From NCBI GenBank assembly GCA_002423675.1, contig DINM01000111.1:5047-10396 (forward strand): DNA of 5,350 nt, in the 5' to 3' direction. This DNA comes from Verrucomicrobia bacterium UBA5540 (GTDB lineage: Bacteria; Verrucomicrobiota; Kiritimatiellia; Kiritimatiellales; Tichowtungiaceae). The notes under the pieces were generated by a model, which did no database searches, was not told the origin of the DNA, and worked only from the letters and a program-made list of their open reading frames with translations. Position numbers and translations under genes: made by a program. Shown in pieces: positions 1 through 5,350 of this stretch (position 1 is the first letter of the stretch; each line of letters begins with the position of its first letter).

Positions 1-952
1 GCAGGCGCGGCGGTGCGGCGGCGTGATTCTGCGCGAGGCGCAGCAAGTCGTTCTGCGACAGAGTCCATTCGGTGTGGTTTCCGGCGCGGTCGGCGGCAGT
101 CAGGCGGAGCGGCTCGGCGGCGTTGAGCGGGCAGGTGAAGGCGGTTTCGTTTCCTGCGGGAGGAACGACCCGGCTGTTGACCTGCAGATGCTGAAGAGCA
201 AGGTTGTCGAGGCAGGTGACGGAGAGAGCGGATCCGGTTCGCTGCAGGTGGATTTGCGGCGGAGTCCAGTCCGCCATGACGACGAGGTTGGTAGCAGTTT
301 TTCCGCCCGCGACGTCTTCGGCCGCGATGCGAATCAGATTACGGCCTTCGTGGAGAGGAATTTCGCGCCGGAAAGGGATCTGAGCGGCCGCGAGTTCAAT
401 AAATTCCGAATTCCCGTTGATGGTGAGTGAGGCGACGGCGTTCGTTCCGTGCGCGGTTCCCTGCAGCAGGAAGGTTCGTTCATCAGTCCATTCGGGACAG
501 GTTGCGATATCGATCCGGGGCGGAGAGGCGGCGGCGGCGAGCTGTTTTTGAATGCGGTTGATGTAGAATTTTGCGCGGGCGGAGGGCTCCATTTGCAGGG
601 AGGCGTTCAATTGATTGAGCGCCGCATCGAGTTGATTGAGCTCAAACAGACAGATGCCGAGTTCGCGGTGCGGGAAGTAGCCTTCGAGCATATGCATGCC
701 GTAAGTGCGCGCCCGCCAGCGTTCCTGTGCATACGGGTAACGCGCGCCGGGACGGAGTCCCATGGCGGTTTCAAAGTCCTTGCGGGCGTCGTCGAATTGG
801 CCGTCTTTAAGGTAGAGGCGTCCGCGTTGATAATAGTTCCACCAGTTGTGATGGCAGAGGATGTACGGCCCGGCACTGCTCTGGCTTTGGAGTGACAGGC
901 AGCCGGACAGCAGGGCGAACAGAAGTCCGGTTAGGCAGAGGCGACGGGTCAT
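1..952 (-). CDS. TPR and Ig-like domain lipoprotein, 3' end beyond the window (partial)
   Basis: An open frame of 317 codons runs from ATG at 952 off the left edge with no stop. The N-terminus (MTRRLCLTGLLFALLSGC) is a lipoprotein signal peptide with a clean lipobox L15-S16-G17-C18, so the mature protein should be lipid-anchored at Cys18 on the periplasmic side of the inner or outer membrane. Residues about 39-68 (YYQRGRLYLKDGQFDDARKD...) fit a TPR consensus, and about 96-128 a second, weaker one. After an Ala/Pro linker (139-146), two beta-rich segments follow at about 148-230 and 231-298. They resemble bacterial Ig-like or glucodextranase-B-type domains (repeated VxLTINGN, EGRNLIRIAAEDVAGG, ADRAGNHTEW). 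The ATG overlaps the stop of the upstream anti-sigma gene, so it is the third gene of that operon. TPR plus Ig-like architecture suggests a protein-binding envelope role. The missing C-terminus may hold the active domain, so no function is assigned. Confidence 0.88.
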   Translation of the reverse strand, partial: MTRRLCLTGLLFALLSGCLSLQSQSSAGPYILCHHNWWNYYQRGRLYLKDGQFDDARKDFETAMGLRPGARYPYAQERWRARTYGMHMLEGYFPHRELGICLFELNQLDAALNQLNASLQMEPSARAKFYINRIQKQLAAAASPPRIDIATCPEWTDERTFLLQGTAHGTNAVASLTINGNSEFIELAAAQIPFRREIPLHEGRNLIRIAAEDVAGGKTATNLVVMADWTPPQIHLQRTGSALSVTCLDNLALQHLQVNSRVVPPAGNETAFTCPLNAAEPLRLTAADRAGNHTEWTLSQNDLLRLAQNHAAAPPRL

Positions 953-962
953 GGGTGATCCT
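949..962 (-). promoter_or_regulatory. ATGA stop/start overlap with internal RBS (anti-sigma to lipoprotein)
   Basis: On the minus strand the TGA stop of the anti-sigma gene (951-949) lies inside the ATG start of the lipoprotein gene (952-950). An AGGA ribosome-binding core (962-959) sits six bases upstream of the ATG, within the anti-sigma coding sequence. This is the classic arrangement for translational coupling. It also supports the chosen lipoprotein start. Confidence 0.75.
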
Positions 963-1680
963 GTGCGGAGAGGTCGTCAGCAATCTGTTTTCCAAACGTT
1001 GGCATGTTTTGGCGGAAGTTTTCCAATGTTTGGAAGTTTTTGTTCCAAACTCTGGACGCTAGGGCATCGAGCGAGGCGTTCGTTTTCCAAACCCTGGAAA
1101 AAACTGATTCGCGAAGGTGCCCGTCGACTTCGACTATGAGTGCGCCATCGACCAGTTCCTGAAGGCTGACTTTGAGACTCCAGGGCGAAGGAAACGGACC
1201 TGCGGCGTTGACGGTATCCTGCAGCTCGCGTGCGGCGCGTTTCAGCTGTGTCGGGGTGTAATGCGGTGCCGCGGAGGTTTCTCCGCGCAGCTGCGGGGCG
1301 GCTCCGCAGACGGTGTGCTGCCAGTGGATGGAAGGATAGGGGAGGGCGAGCAGAAGGACGGCCGCGGCCGCGGCAGCGGCCAGCGGCAGGGCGAAGTGAA
1401 GAATTTTCCGGTGCGGCGGTTCGACGGGGTCGGCTTCGGCGTATTCGGGATGTTCGGCTTCCCATTGGGCGAGAAGGAGGCTTCCCAGCACCCGGTTAGA
1501 GGGTGCCGATTCGGCGAGATGCGGTAGATGGGCGCGCAGCTGCTCGTGGGTGGAACGGCATTCGTCAAACTTCCGGCGAAAATCCGGGTCGTTGAACAAG
1601 GTTTGTTCAAAGAGAGCTTTTTCTTTCGGGGCCAGTTCGTTGTGCAGATAGGCCCAGATCCAGTTGGCGGGGTCTTTCAT
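949..1680 (-). CDS. Putative membrane anti-sigma factor, single-pass
   Basis: 243 residues. The N-terminal 60 residues (MKDPANWIWAYLHNELAPKEKALFEQ...) are acidic and helical, with the 'Y/W-L-x-x-E-L-x-x-x-E..LFEQ.L..DP.F...' pattern of cytoplasmic anti-sigma domains. One strongly hydrophobic segment at about 93-113, with a run of seven alanines, is a likely membrane span. Residues 114-243 would be periplasmic and may sense a signal. The gene directly follows an ECF sigma factor with a 4-base overlap, the usual place for the cognate anti-sigma factor. The HxxxCxxC zinc motif of ZAS-type anti-sigma factors is absent; the only cysteines are C41 and C125. Residues about 193-231 are encoded by a run of palindromic repeats (RVWKT, RVWNKN, FQTLEN, PTFGKQ) and look like late sequence added to the tail. 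The function rests on position, topology and the N-terminal pattern, not on a recognised named family. Confidence 0.75.
   Translation of the reverse strand: MKDPANWIWAYLHNELAPKEKALFEQTLFNDPDFRRKFDECRSTHEQLRAHLPHLAESAPSNRVLGSLLLAQWEAEHPEYAEADPVEPPHRKILHFALPLAAAAAAAVLLLALPYPSIHWQHTVCGAAPQLRGETSAAPHYTPTQLKRAARELQDTVNAAGPFPSPWSLKVSLQELVDGALIVEVDGHLRESVFSRVWKTNASLDALASRVWNKNFQTLENFRQNMPTFGKQIADDLSAQDHP
988..1101. repeat. Cluster of four TTCCAA-N3-TTGGAA-like palindromes
   Basis: Four related inverted repeats lie in 114 bases: TTTTCCAAACGTTGG (988-1002), TTCCAATGTTTGGAA (1021-1035, a perfect 6-bp stem with a 3-base loop), TTCCAAACTCTGGAC (1043-1057, degenerate) and TTTTCCAAACCCTGGAAAA (1083-1101, a 7-bp stem with a 5-base loop). 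No other copy was noticed in the window. The copies are read in different frames of the anti-sigma gene, giving RVWK, RVWN, FQTLE and PTFGK, so the similarity is at DNA level and not from a protein repeat. They may be a dispersed palindromic element that invaded the gene end, or a protein-binding array; sequence alone does not decide. Confidence 0.7.
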
Positions 1681-1693
1681 GATGGGGTCCTTT
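1677..1693 (-). promoter_or_regulatory. ATGA stop/start overlap with internal RBS (sigma to anti-sigma)
   Basis: The sigma-factor stop TGA (1679-1677) overlaps the anti-sigma ATG (1680-1678). A good Shine-Dalgarno core AAAGGA (1693-1688) lies seven bases before that ATG, inside the sigma coding sequence. It fixes the anti-sigma start. It also implies coupled translation, which would keep the sigma factor and its inhibitor in balance. Confidence 0.8.
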
Positions 1694-2291
1694 CAAACAG
1701 GGGGCGTCGCCGAAGCTCTTTGTGCAGTTTCTCGAGACATTTGGCGAGTCGGCTGCCGACGGTGTTGGTGGAGATTCCGAGCTGTTCGGAGATTTCGCGA
1801 TAGGAGAGATTCTTTACATAGAAAAGCGTTATGGCGTTTTTACAGGTATCTTTGAGCTGTTTGAGCGCGCCGTAGAGCGCCTGACGTTGTTCGTTTTGTA
1901 TGATTTCGTGTTGCGGAGTCGTTGTGTCGGGATTTTCAAACTCCATTTCATTCCAGGTTCCGTCCGGGGTTCTCTGCACGGAGGAGGTGACGAAAGTCCG
2001 CCAGCGAACCTGTCGCCGGATTTCATTGATGCACTGATTGATGGTGATCCGTTTGATGAACCATGCGAGGGAGCTCTGATACTGAAAATTGGGCAGGGCC
2101 TTGTGGAGCTGCATATACGTGTTCTGGCTGACGTCCTGCCGCTCCTGTTCAGAAAAGCCCCATTTTGACCAGCCGATAATAGATTGAAGGAGCGGATCAA
2201 ACCGGCGGCAAAAAAGCTCCCACCCTTCGGGCCCTTTTTCGAGAATGGCCTGAAGAATTTCTTTATCAGAATATGTCGGCAGTCTAGGCAT
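1677..2291 (-). CDS. ECF-type sigma-70 family RNA polymerase sigma factor
   Basis: 204 residues from ATG at 2291 (MPRLPTYSDKEILQAILEKG...), normal length for a group 4 sigma factor. Region 2 covers about residues 20-95, with the core-binding and -10 recognition stretch 'QDVSQNTYMQLHKALPNF...SSLAWFIKRITINQCINEIRR'. A polar linker of about 100-133 follows. Region 4 covers about 135-192, with a helix-turn-helix at about 163-184 (SYREISEQLGISTNTVGSRL) that should bind the -35 element. There is no region 1.1 or 3. The DVSQNTYMQLHKAL and NLSYREISEQLGIS wording is typical of ECF factors from PVC bacteria. The frame stays open upstream to 2531, but those 80 residues lack sigma similarity, are rich in basic and aromatic residues and would overlap the divergent barrel gene, so the start at 2291 is preferred. 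No strong Shine-Dalgarno precedes it. It heads a translationally coupled operon with its presumed anti-sigma factor. Target genes are unknown. Confidence 0.92.
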   Translation of the reverse strand: MPRLPTYSDKEILQAILEKGPEGWELFCRRFDPLLQSIIGWSKWGFSEQERQDVSQNTYMQLHKALPNFQYQSSLAWFIKRITINQCINEIRRQVRWRTFVTSSVQRTPDGTWNEMEFENPDTTTPQHEIIQNEQRQALYGALKQLKDTCKNAITLFYVKNLSYREISEQLGISTNTVGSRLAKCLEKLHKELRRRPLFERTPS

Positions 2292-2430
2292 GTTTGAATA
2301 CCCGCAGTCTACGGCTAAGGGCTCAAAAATGGAAGCAGGGAAAGCCGACTTATGAAATCCATCCGAAACGTGAAAGAGTAAAAAGAATCTTTTTCTTTTG
2401 CCCGCGCAACGTGGTAAATTTCCCCACTTT
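2292..2430. promoter_or_regulatory. Divergent intergenic region, probable promoters in both directions
   Basis: 139 bases separate the divergent starts of the sigma operon (minus) and the outer membrane protein gene (plus), so both promoters are expected here. The stretch 2371-2430 is clearly richer in A+T than the flanking genes, including AAAAAGAATCTTTTT (2380-2394), a short inverted repeat. On the plus strand a -10-like TAAATT at 2415-2420 would give a transcript start only a few bases before the ATG at 2431. This fits the lack of any Shine-Dalgarno there, but no -35 element at proper spacing supports it. No convincing ECF-type promoter was seen on either strand. Confidence 0.4.
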
Positions 2431-4170
2431 ATGAAAAAGCGTTTTTTTTGCCTGATTCTGCCGGTCGCCTGTTTCATGCGATCGCAGCCTTTGCAGGCAG
2501 AGTCCGTCGCGGTTCCGACACCGGGTGGCACGATTTTTCTGGATATAAGTCATGCGGGTCCGACCGGCCAGCTGGTGGAACCCGATCCGCCGTCCGGCAG
2601 CGGGTTCCGGCCGCCGACGATTTTTGCGGCGCCGCTGCCGACCGGTTCCGGGGCACGGGCCTTAGGTCAGGCGGGGGCTTTTACGGCGGTTGCGGACGAT
2701 GCGACCGCCGCCTCCTGGAATCCGGCGGGACTGACTCAGCTCGAGAGCCCAGAGTTTTCCGCGGTGTATCGTTTTTCGGCGCACGAAGATTCCCACGAAT
2801 CAAAAAACGGCGATCTGGAGGTCGGACGGGATCAGTACGAGAACAGCGCCCTGAACTATGCGAGTGCGGTGTATCCGTTTTTATGGAACGACCGGAATGT
2901 CGTGTTTTCGATGAACTATCAGGAGACCTACGATTTTACCTATGCGTTCAGCGCTCGCTTTAGAGGAGACAGTCAGCAAAGTATTTTTTCGACGACCAAC
3001 GAGACCTTCTATAAAGCCGAAACCAATCAGTATGACGATGCAAACCAAAGTCTGACGGTTGTTACCCGGACGACAACGGAAGTGACGAGCGGGATTAATC
3101 AGCTTTTGAGTTCGTCGCTTCTCTCCGACATCGATTTCCGGCAGAGCGGAACGATTGACGCGATTTCCCCCGCGTTTGCCGTTGAACTGAGCCCGCGGTT
3201 TTCCCTCGGGGTTACGGTCAATTTTTATACGGACGGCGCGAGCCGCGGGAACCCGATTGAGTCTACTTTGGTCGCGGACTATGCGGGTACATCTGACAGT
3301 GTTGCGGAGATAACGGAAGTTCGTGATACCACCGCTCTTTTTACCTGGTTTGGAAGCATCAAAAGCGGGCCTCCTTATAATCCGACAAATATGGATGTAT
3401 CCGGCTCCGCGGAGTCTTCCATTTCGGATACGAATGTCACGACGCAGGCCGACGCGTATACGGTTGAAGGAACCTACCGGGAAAACAACCGGACCGATCA
3501 GTTTTACGGAATCAACGCGACGTTCGGGGCGCTCTGGGCGGCAACCGACCGGCTGTCGCTCGGGGCCACGGTGGATCTGCCGTGGACCGGATACGGCAGA
3601 CAGACCAAGCGGATTCGCCATCAGGTGACAACGATCGACAGCAATCAGGTTCAGGTTGCGCAGAACATCTTTGAAGAAACCCGGCAGCAGGATGTGGAAT
3701 ACACCTTTCCTCTGTACTGGTCGTTGGGCGCGCTGTGGCGATGGAATGACCGGCTGTATACCTCGATGGATATCAGTCGCACCTATTGGTCGGAATACAG
3801 TTATAAAGCGGAAGGTGAAGAACGGATTAATCCTGTTAACGGAGCTCCGTATTCCACCTCGGTGCTGGCTGATTGCTGGTCCGTTCGGCTCGGCGGGGAG
3901 TATCTCTGCGTGCTCTCTTGGACCGAAATTCCGCTGCGCGGCGGGGTGTTTTGGGAGCAGCGTCCGGCGGTCGGCGCTCCGGATGAATACTGGGGGTTCA
4001 GCCTTGGATCCGGGATTTCACTGGGAAAAGATCCCGGGAAAGTGGTGATCGATATTGCCTATTCATATGAACACGGAGAGAAGGTGATGGGATCGTTGCT
4101 TCCGGAACAGGGAATGACTTCTGATGTCACCCGGCATCAAATTTTCATTTCCGCCATCTGGCACTTTTAA
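2431..4170 (+). CDS. FadL/OmpP1-like outer membrane transport protein
   Basis: 579 residues from ATG at 2431. The N-terminus (MKKRFFCLILPVACFMRSQPLQA) is a Sec signal peptide with probable cleavage after Ala23. Residues 72-101 carry the hatch signature of FadL-like and PorV/UPF0164-type barrels: GSGARALGQAGAFTAVADDA, followed by an invariant-looking NPAG at 97-100. The rest is rich in alternating aromatic and polar strands (for example about 245-267, 357-384, 425-451, 482-509 and 535-547). The protein ends in IFISAIWHF, a terminal aromatic as in the BAM beta-signal, so it should insert in the outer membrane. FadL homologues import long-chain fatty acids or other hydrophobic molecules; the substrate here is not readable. 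It is longer than typical FadL (about 420-450 residues), with extra Ser/Thr/Asn-rich segments at about 178-235 and 285-350 that could be extracellular loops. An upstream TTG at 2398 would put charged residues before the signal peptide and is rejected. No Shine-Dalgarno is visible before the ATG. Confidence 0.85.
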   Translation: MKKRFFCLILPVACFMRSQPLQAESVAVPTPGGTIFLDISHAGPTGQLVEPDPPSGSGFRPPTIFAAPLPTGSGARALGQAGAFTAVADDATAASWNPAGLTQLESPEFSAVYRFSAHEDSHESKNGDLEVGRDQYENSALNYASAVYPFLWNDRNVVFSMNYQETYDFTYAFSARFRGDSQQSIFSTTNETFYKAETNQYDDANQSLTVVTRTTTEVTSGINQLLSSSLLSDIDFRQSGTIDAISPAFAVELSPRFSLGVTVNFYTDGASRGNPIESTLVADYAGTSDSVAEITEVRDTTALFTWFGSIKSGPPYNPTNMDVSGSAESSISDTNVTTQADAYTVEGTYRENNRTDQFYGINATFGALWAATDRLSLGATVDLPWTGYGRQTKRIRHQVTTIDSNQVQVAQNIFEETRQQDVEYTFPLYWSLGALWRWNDRLYTSMDISRTYWSEYSYKAEGEERINPVNGAPYSTSVLADCWSVRLGGEYLCVLSWTEIPLRGGVFWEQRPAVGAPDEYWGFSLGSGISLGKDPGKVVIDIAYSYEHGEKVMGSLLPEQGMTSDVTRHQIFISAIWHF

Positions 4171-4179
4171 TATCGAGCT

Positions 4180-4230
4180 CTTACGGCAGAGGCGGGAGGT
4201 TGGTTCCGCTTCCACCGCCGCTGCCGTAAG
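4180..4230. repeat. Long inverted repeat (hairpin) at the convergent gene ends
   Basis: CTTACGGCAG (4180-4189) is the exact reverse complement of CTGCCGTAAG (4221-4230). After a single A/G mismatch, the stem resumes with GGCGG (4191-4195) against CCGCC (4215-4219), giving 10+5 bp around a 19-base loop. It begins 10 bases after the barrel-gene stop and includes the stop codon and last codons of the minus-strand gene. It could terminate or stabilise either transcript. Neither side has a T-run, so a standard intrinsic terminator cannot be claimed. Confidence 0.5.
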
Positions 4231-5350
4231 GACTGTTGGTGTTGACCAGCACCTGATTGGTTCCCTGCCAGGTGCACGGCATGACCTGAACGCGGTAGTT
4301 GCTGTTCCAGCTCAAATCCAGATTCGTTTCCGTCCAGCTCATTTCCGACTGTCCGTTGGTGGCTTCCCACGAACCCGCTACCTGCACCCACTCGCCGGTG
4401 GTTAGCTGAGTGGACCCGGCAACGCAATAGGTTCTCCACGATTCCGTATTCCAGCTCAGCTCCAATCCGTTGGTATTGAAAGAGTAGGTTAGGCCCAGAA
4501 AGCTCAAGGCGTTGGTCGGATCGGTTCCCGCAATATATTCACTGCGGTTGTTTACACCGTCTCCGTCGGCATCCGCGTCGGCCTGAACCGTGCTTCCTGA
4601 ACCGAAATAAAGCGTTTCCCAGGCATCGGCGATCTGATTGGTATTGACGTCAACCGGAAGGAGAAAAAGATCATTCAGCTCGAACTCCTCGCCGGGGAAG
4701 GCGTTGGAAACAACGTTGTTTGACACGAAGGTTTGATAGCCGGATCGGGTGACCCTCAGGTCGCAGCTTTCTGTGGCATATAAAAACGTGTTGGAGGGAA
4801 ACCGTCCGGCCTCGTCGCTTAGCCAGTTGGTTGCATAAACCGCCGTCCATGAATATTTGCTGCACACAAAATTACTGCTTGGGCCGCTGTTGATAATCAG
4901 TTCAACCGCAGCATCACCCAGTCGTTCCATCGTCCACGCATCCCGAACTACAGCGGAGATGGAAACAACCGGGTTAAACCGAAATGTAACCGGCGTGGCT
5001 TCATTATCGTTTACCGAAACATGGCGCGGATTTCCATAATCGGAATCAGGATCTTTCACCGCATCAGCAACCGTATCGCTTTCCTGGGGAAGATACCCGC
5101 TTACGGCGCAGGCAACCTCAACCGTATGTGTGCCGGCGACCACATTAGAGAAGCAAATCCATTGATTGGTTCCAAAGGGCTGACTGACCGCTTCGTCGAG
5201 AATAGCGGTCGTTTCGGGCGGGGGCGTTTCGGCTGAGCTGGTATCGATCGCATAAACAATGAGCGTTCCGGAGCAAAACCCGGAGAAGGGCAATAGCAAC
5301 GCCAGCTCAATAAACAACAGGAAAAATCCGGCTCGTTTTGCAGACTTCAG
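4181..5350 (-). CDS. Secreted multidomain beta protein with TSP3-like Ca-binding stretch (partial, start beyond window)
   Basis: 389 codons plus TAA are open from the right edge. The first in-window residues (LKSAKRAGFFLLFIELALLLPFSGFC) read as the n- and h-regions of a signal peptide, so the true start lies just outside; the TTG at 5317 falls inside this hydrophobic run and is unlikely. Numbering from the edge, about 29-127 and 128-232 are two beta-sandwich segments resembling PEGA or carboxypeptidase-regulatory-like repeats (NVVAGTHTVEVACAVSGYLP; CDLRVTRSGYQTFV). About 234-282 is an aspartate-rich thrombospondin-3-like stretch (VNTNQIADAWETLYFG, then DADADGDGVNN and EYIAGTDPTN) expected to bind calcium. 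About 283-357 is the C-terminal beta module often found after it in PVC bacteria (LELSWNTESWRTYCVAGSTQ...YRVQVMP). The tail is Gly/Ser/Pro-rich, with no recognised sorting signal. Seven cysteines after the signal region suit an exported protein. No catalytic domain is visible; adhesion or surface structure is a guess. The gene is convergent with the barrel gene. Confidence 0.8.
   Translation of the reverse strand: MKSAKRAGFFLLFIELALLLPFSGFCSGTLIVYAIDTSSAETPPPETTAILDEAVSQPFGTNQWICFSNVVAGTHTVEVACAVSGYLPQESDTVADAVKDPDSDYGNPRHVSVNDNEATPVTFRFNPVVSISAVVRDAWTMERLGDAAVELIINSGPSSNFVCSKYSWTAVYATNWLSDEAGRFPSNTFLYATESCDLRVTRSGYQTFVSNNVVSNAFPGEEFELNDLFLLPVDVNTNQIADAWETLYFGSGSTVQADADADGDGVNNRSEYIAGTDPTNALSFLGLTYSFNTNGLELSWNTESWRTYCVAGSTQLTTGEWVQVAGSWEATNGQSEMSWTETNLDLSWNSNYRVQVMPCTWQGTNQVLVNTNSPYGSGGGSGTNLPPLP

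Noticed and set aside
23..895. Plus-strand and other minus-strand open frames across 23-895
   Set aside because: They lie opposite or out of frame to the continuous lipoprotein frame, which has a lipobox, TPR pattern and coupled start. The shadows have no recognisable protein features.
1356..1392. GGCCGC-rich simple repeat
   Set aside because: It encodes the alanine run of the anti-sigma membrane segment, so it is explained by coding content with GC-rich alanine codons.
977..1610. Minus-strand frames overlapping the anti-sigma gene in other phases
   Set aside because: They are Arg/Pro-rich compositions typical of shadow frames in GC-rich DNA. Only the 1680-949 frame has coupled starts, RBS and a membrane segment.
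2380..2394. AAAAAGAATCTTTTT as an operator or terminator
   Set aside because: The stem is only 6 bp of A/T-rich sequence, easily formed by chance in this low-complexity stretch, and no gene ends here.
2398..2430. TTG start for the outer membrane protein at 2398
   Set aside because: It would add an 11-residue extension with charged residues in front of a textbook signal peptide beginning at ATG 2431.
2292..2430. Specific sigma-70 or ECF promoter calls in the intergenic region
   Set aside because: Several hexamer pairs were tried on both strands. None had both elements and correct spacing, so only the region as a whole is annotated.
2292..2531. N-terminal extension of the sigma factor up to an ATG at 2531
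   Set aside because: The extra 80 residues lack sigma-factor character, overlap the signal peptide region of the divergent gene, and are read through the A/T-rich intergenic region. The start at 2291 gives a normal ECF length.
5260..5290. Lipobox in the right-hand secreted protein (...FSGFCSG)
   Set aside because: The residue before the cysteine is Phe, which does not fit the Gly/Ala/Ser requirement, so ordinary signal peptidase I cleavage is more likely.
5315..5317. TTG at 5317 as start of the right-hand secreted protein
   Set aside because: The frame is open to the window edge, and the codons before it (LKSAKRAGFFL) supply the positive n-region a signal peptide needs. The start is outside the window.

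Overview
The window looks like chromosomal DNA of a Gram-negative bacterium of the PVC superphylum, most likely Kiritimatiellota or a relative in Verrucomicrobia/Lentisphaerae. This is inferred from gene style, not from a marker gene. The pointers are a short ECF-type sigma factor with a large membrane anti-sigma partner, a FadL-like outer membrane protein, and a secreted protein with the aspartate-rich thrombospondin-3-like stretch (AWETLYFG..., then DADGDGVNN..EYIAGTDPTN) plus a C-terminal beta module that is very common in that group. All five genes are regulatory or envelope-related. No RNA gene, CRISPR array, transposase or phage gene was seen.

Left half (1-2291, minus strand): a compact three-gene operon read right to left. 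It comprises an ECF sigma factor (2291-1677), a single-pass membrane protein in the anti-sigma position (1680-949) and a lipoprotein with TPR and Ig-like domains (952 to beyond the left edge). Both junctions are 4-base ATGA overlaps, each preceded by an AGGA-type ribosome-binding site. The three proteins are therefore probably made in a fixed ratio: promoter selectivity in the cytoplasm, a transducer in the inner membrane, and a lipoprotein in the periplasm or outer membrane. The 3' end of the anti-sigma gene carries four copies of a TTCCAA-N3-TTGGAA-like palindrome, which is the most unusual feature of the window.

Middle (2292-2430): a 139-base divergent intergenic region that must hold the promoters for the sigma operon and for the plus-strand gene. 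No convincing promoter could be assigned.

Right half: a plus-strand FadL/OmpP1-like outer membrane barrel (2431-4170). It meets a minus-strand secreted multidomain protein (5350-4181, start beyond the right edge) with only 10 bases between the stop codons. A 10+5 bp hairpin overlaps the end of that second gene. No functional link between these two genes and the sigma operon is shown by sequence, although the divergent arrangement makes the barrel gene a reasonable candidate target of the sigma factor.
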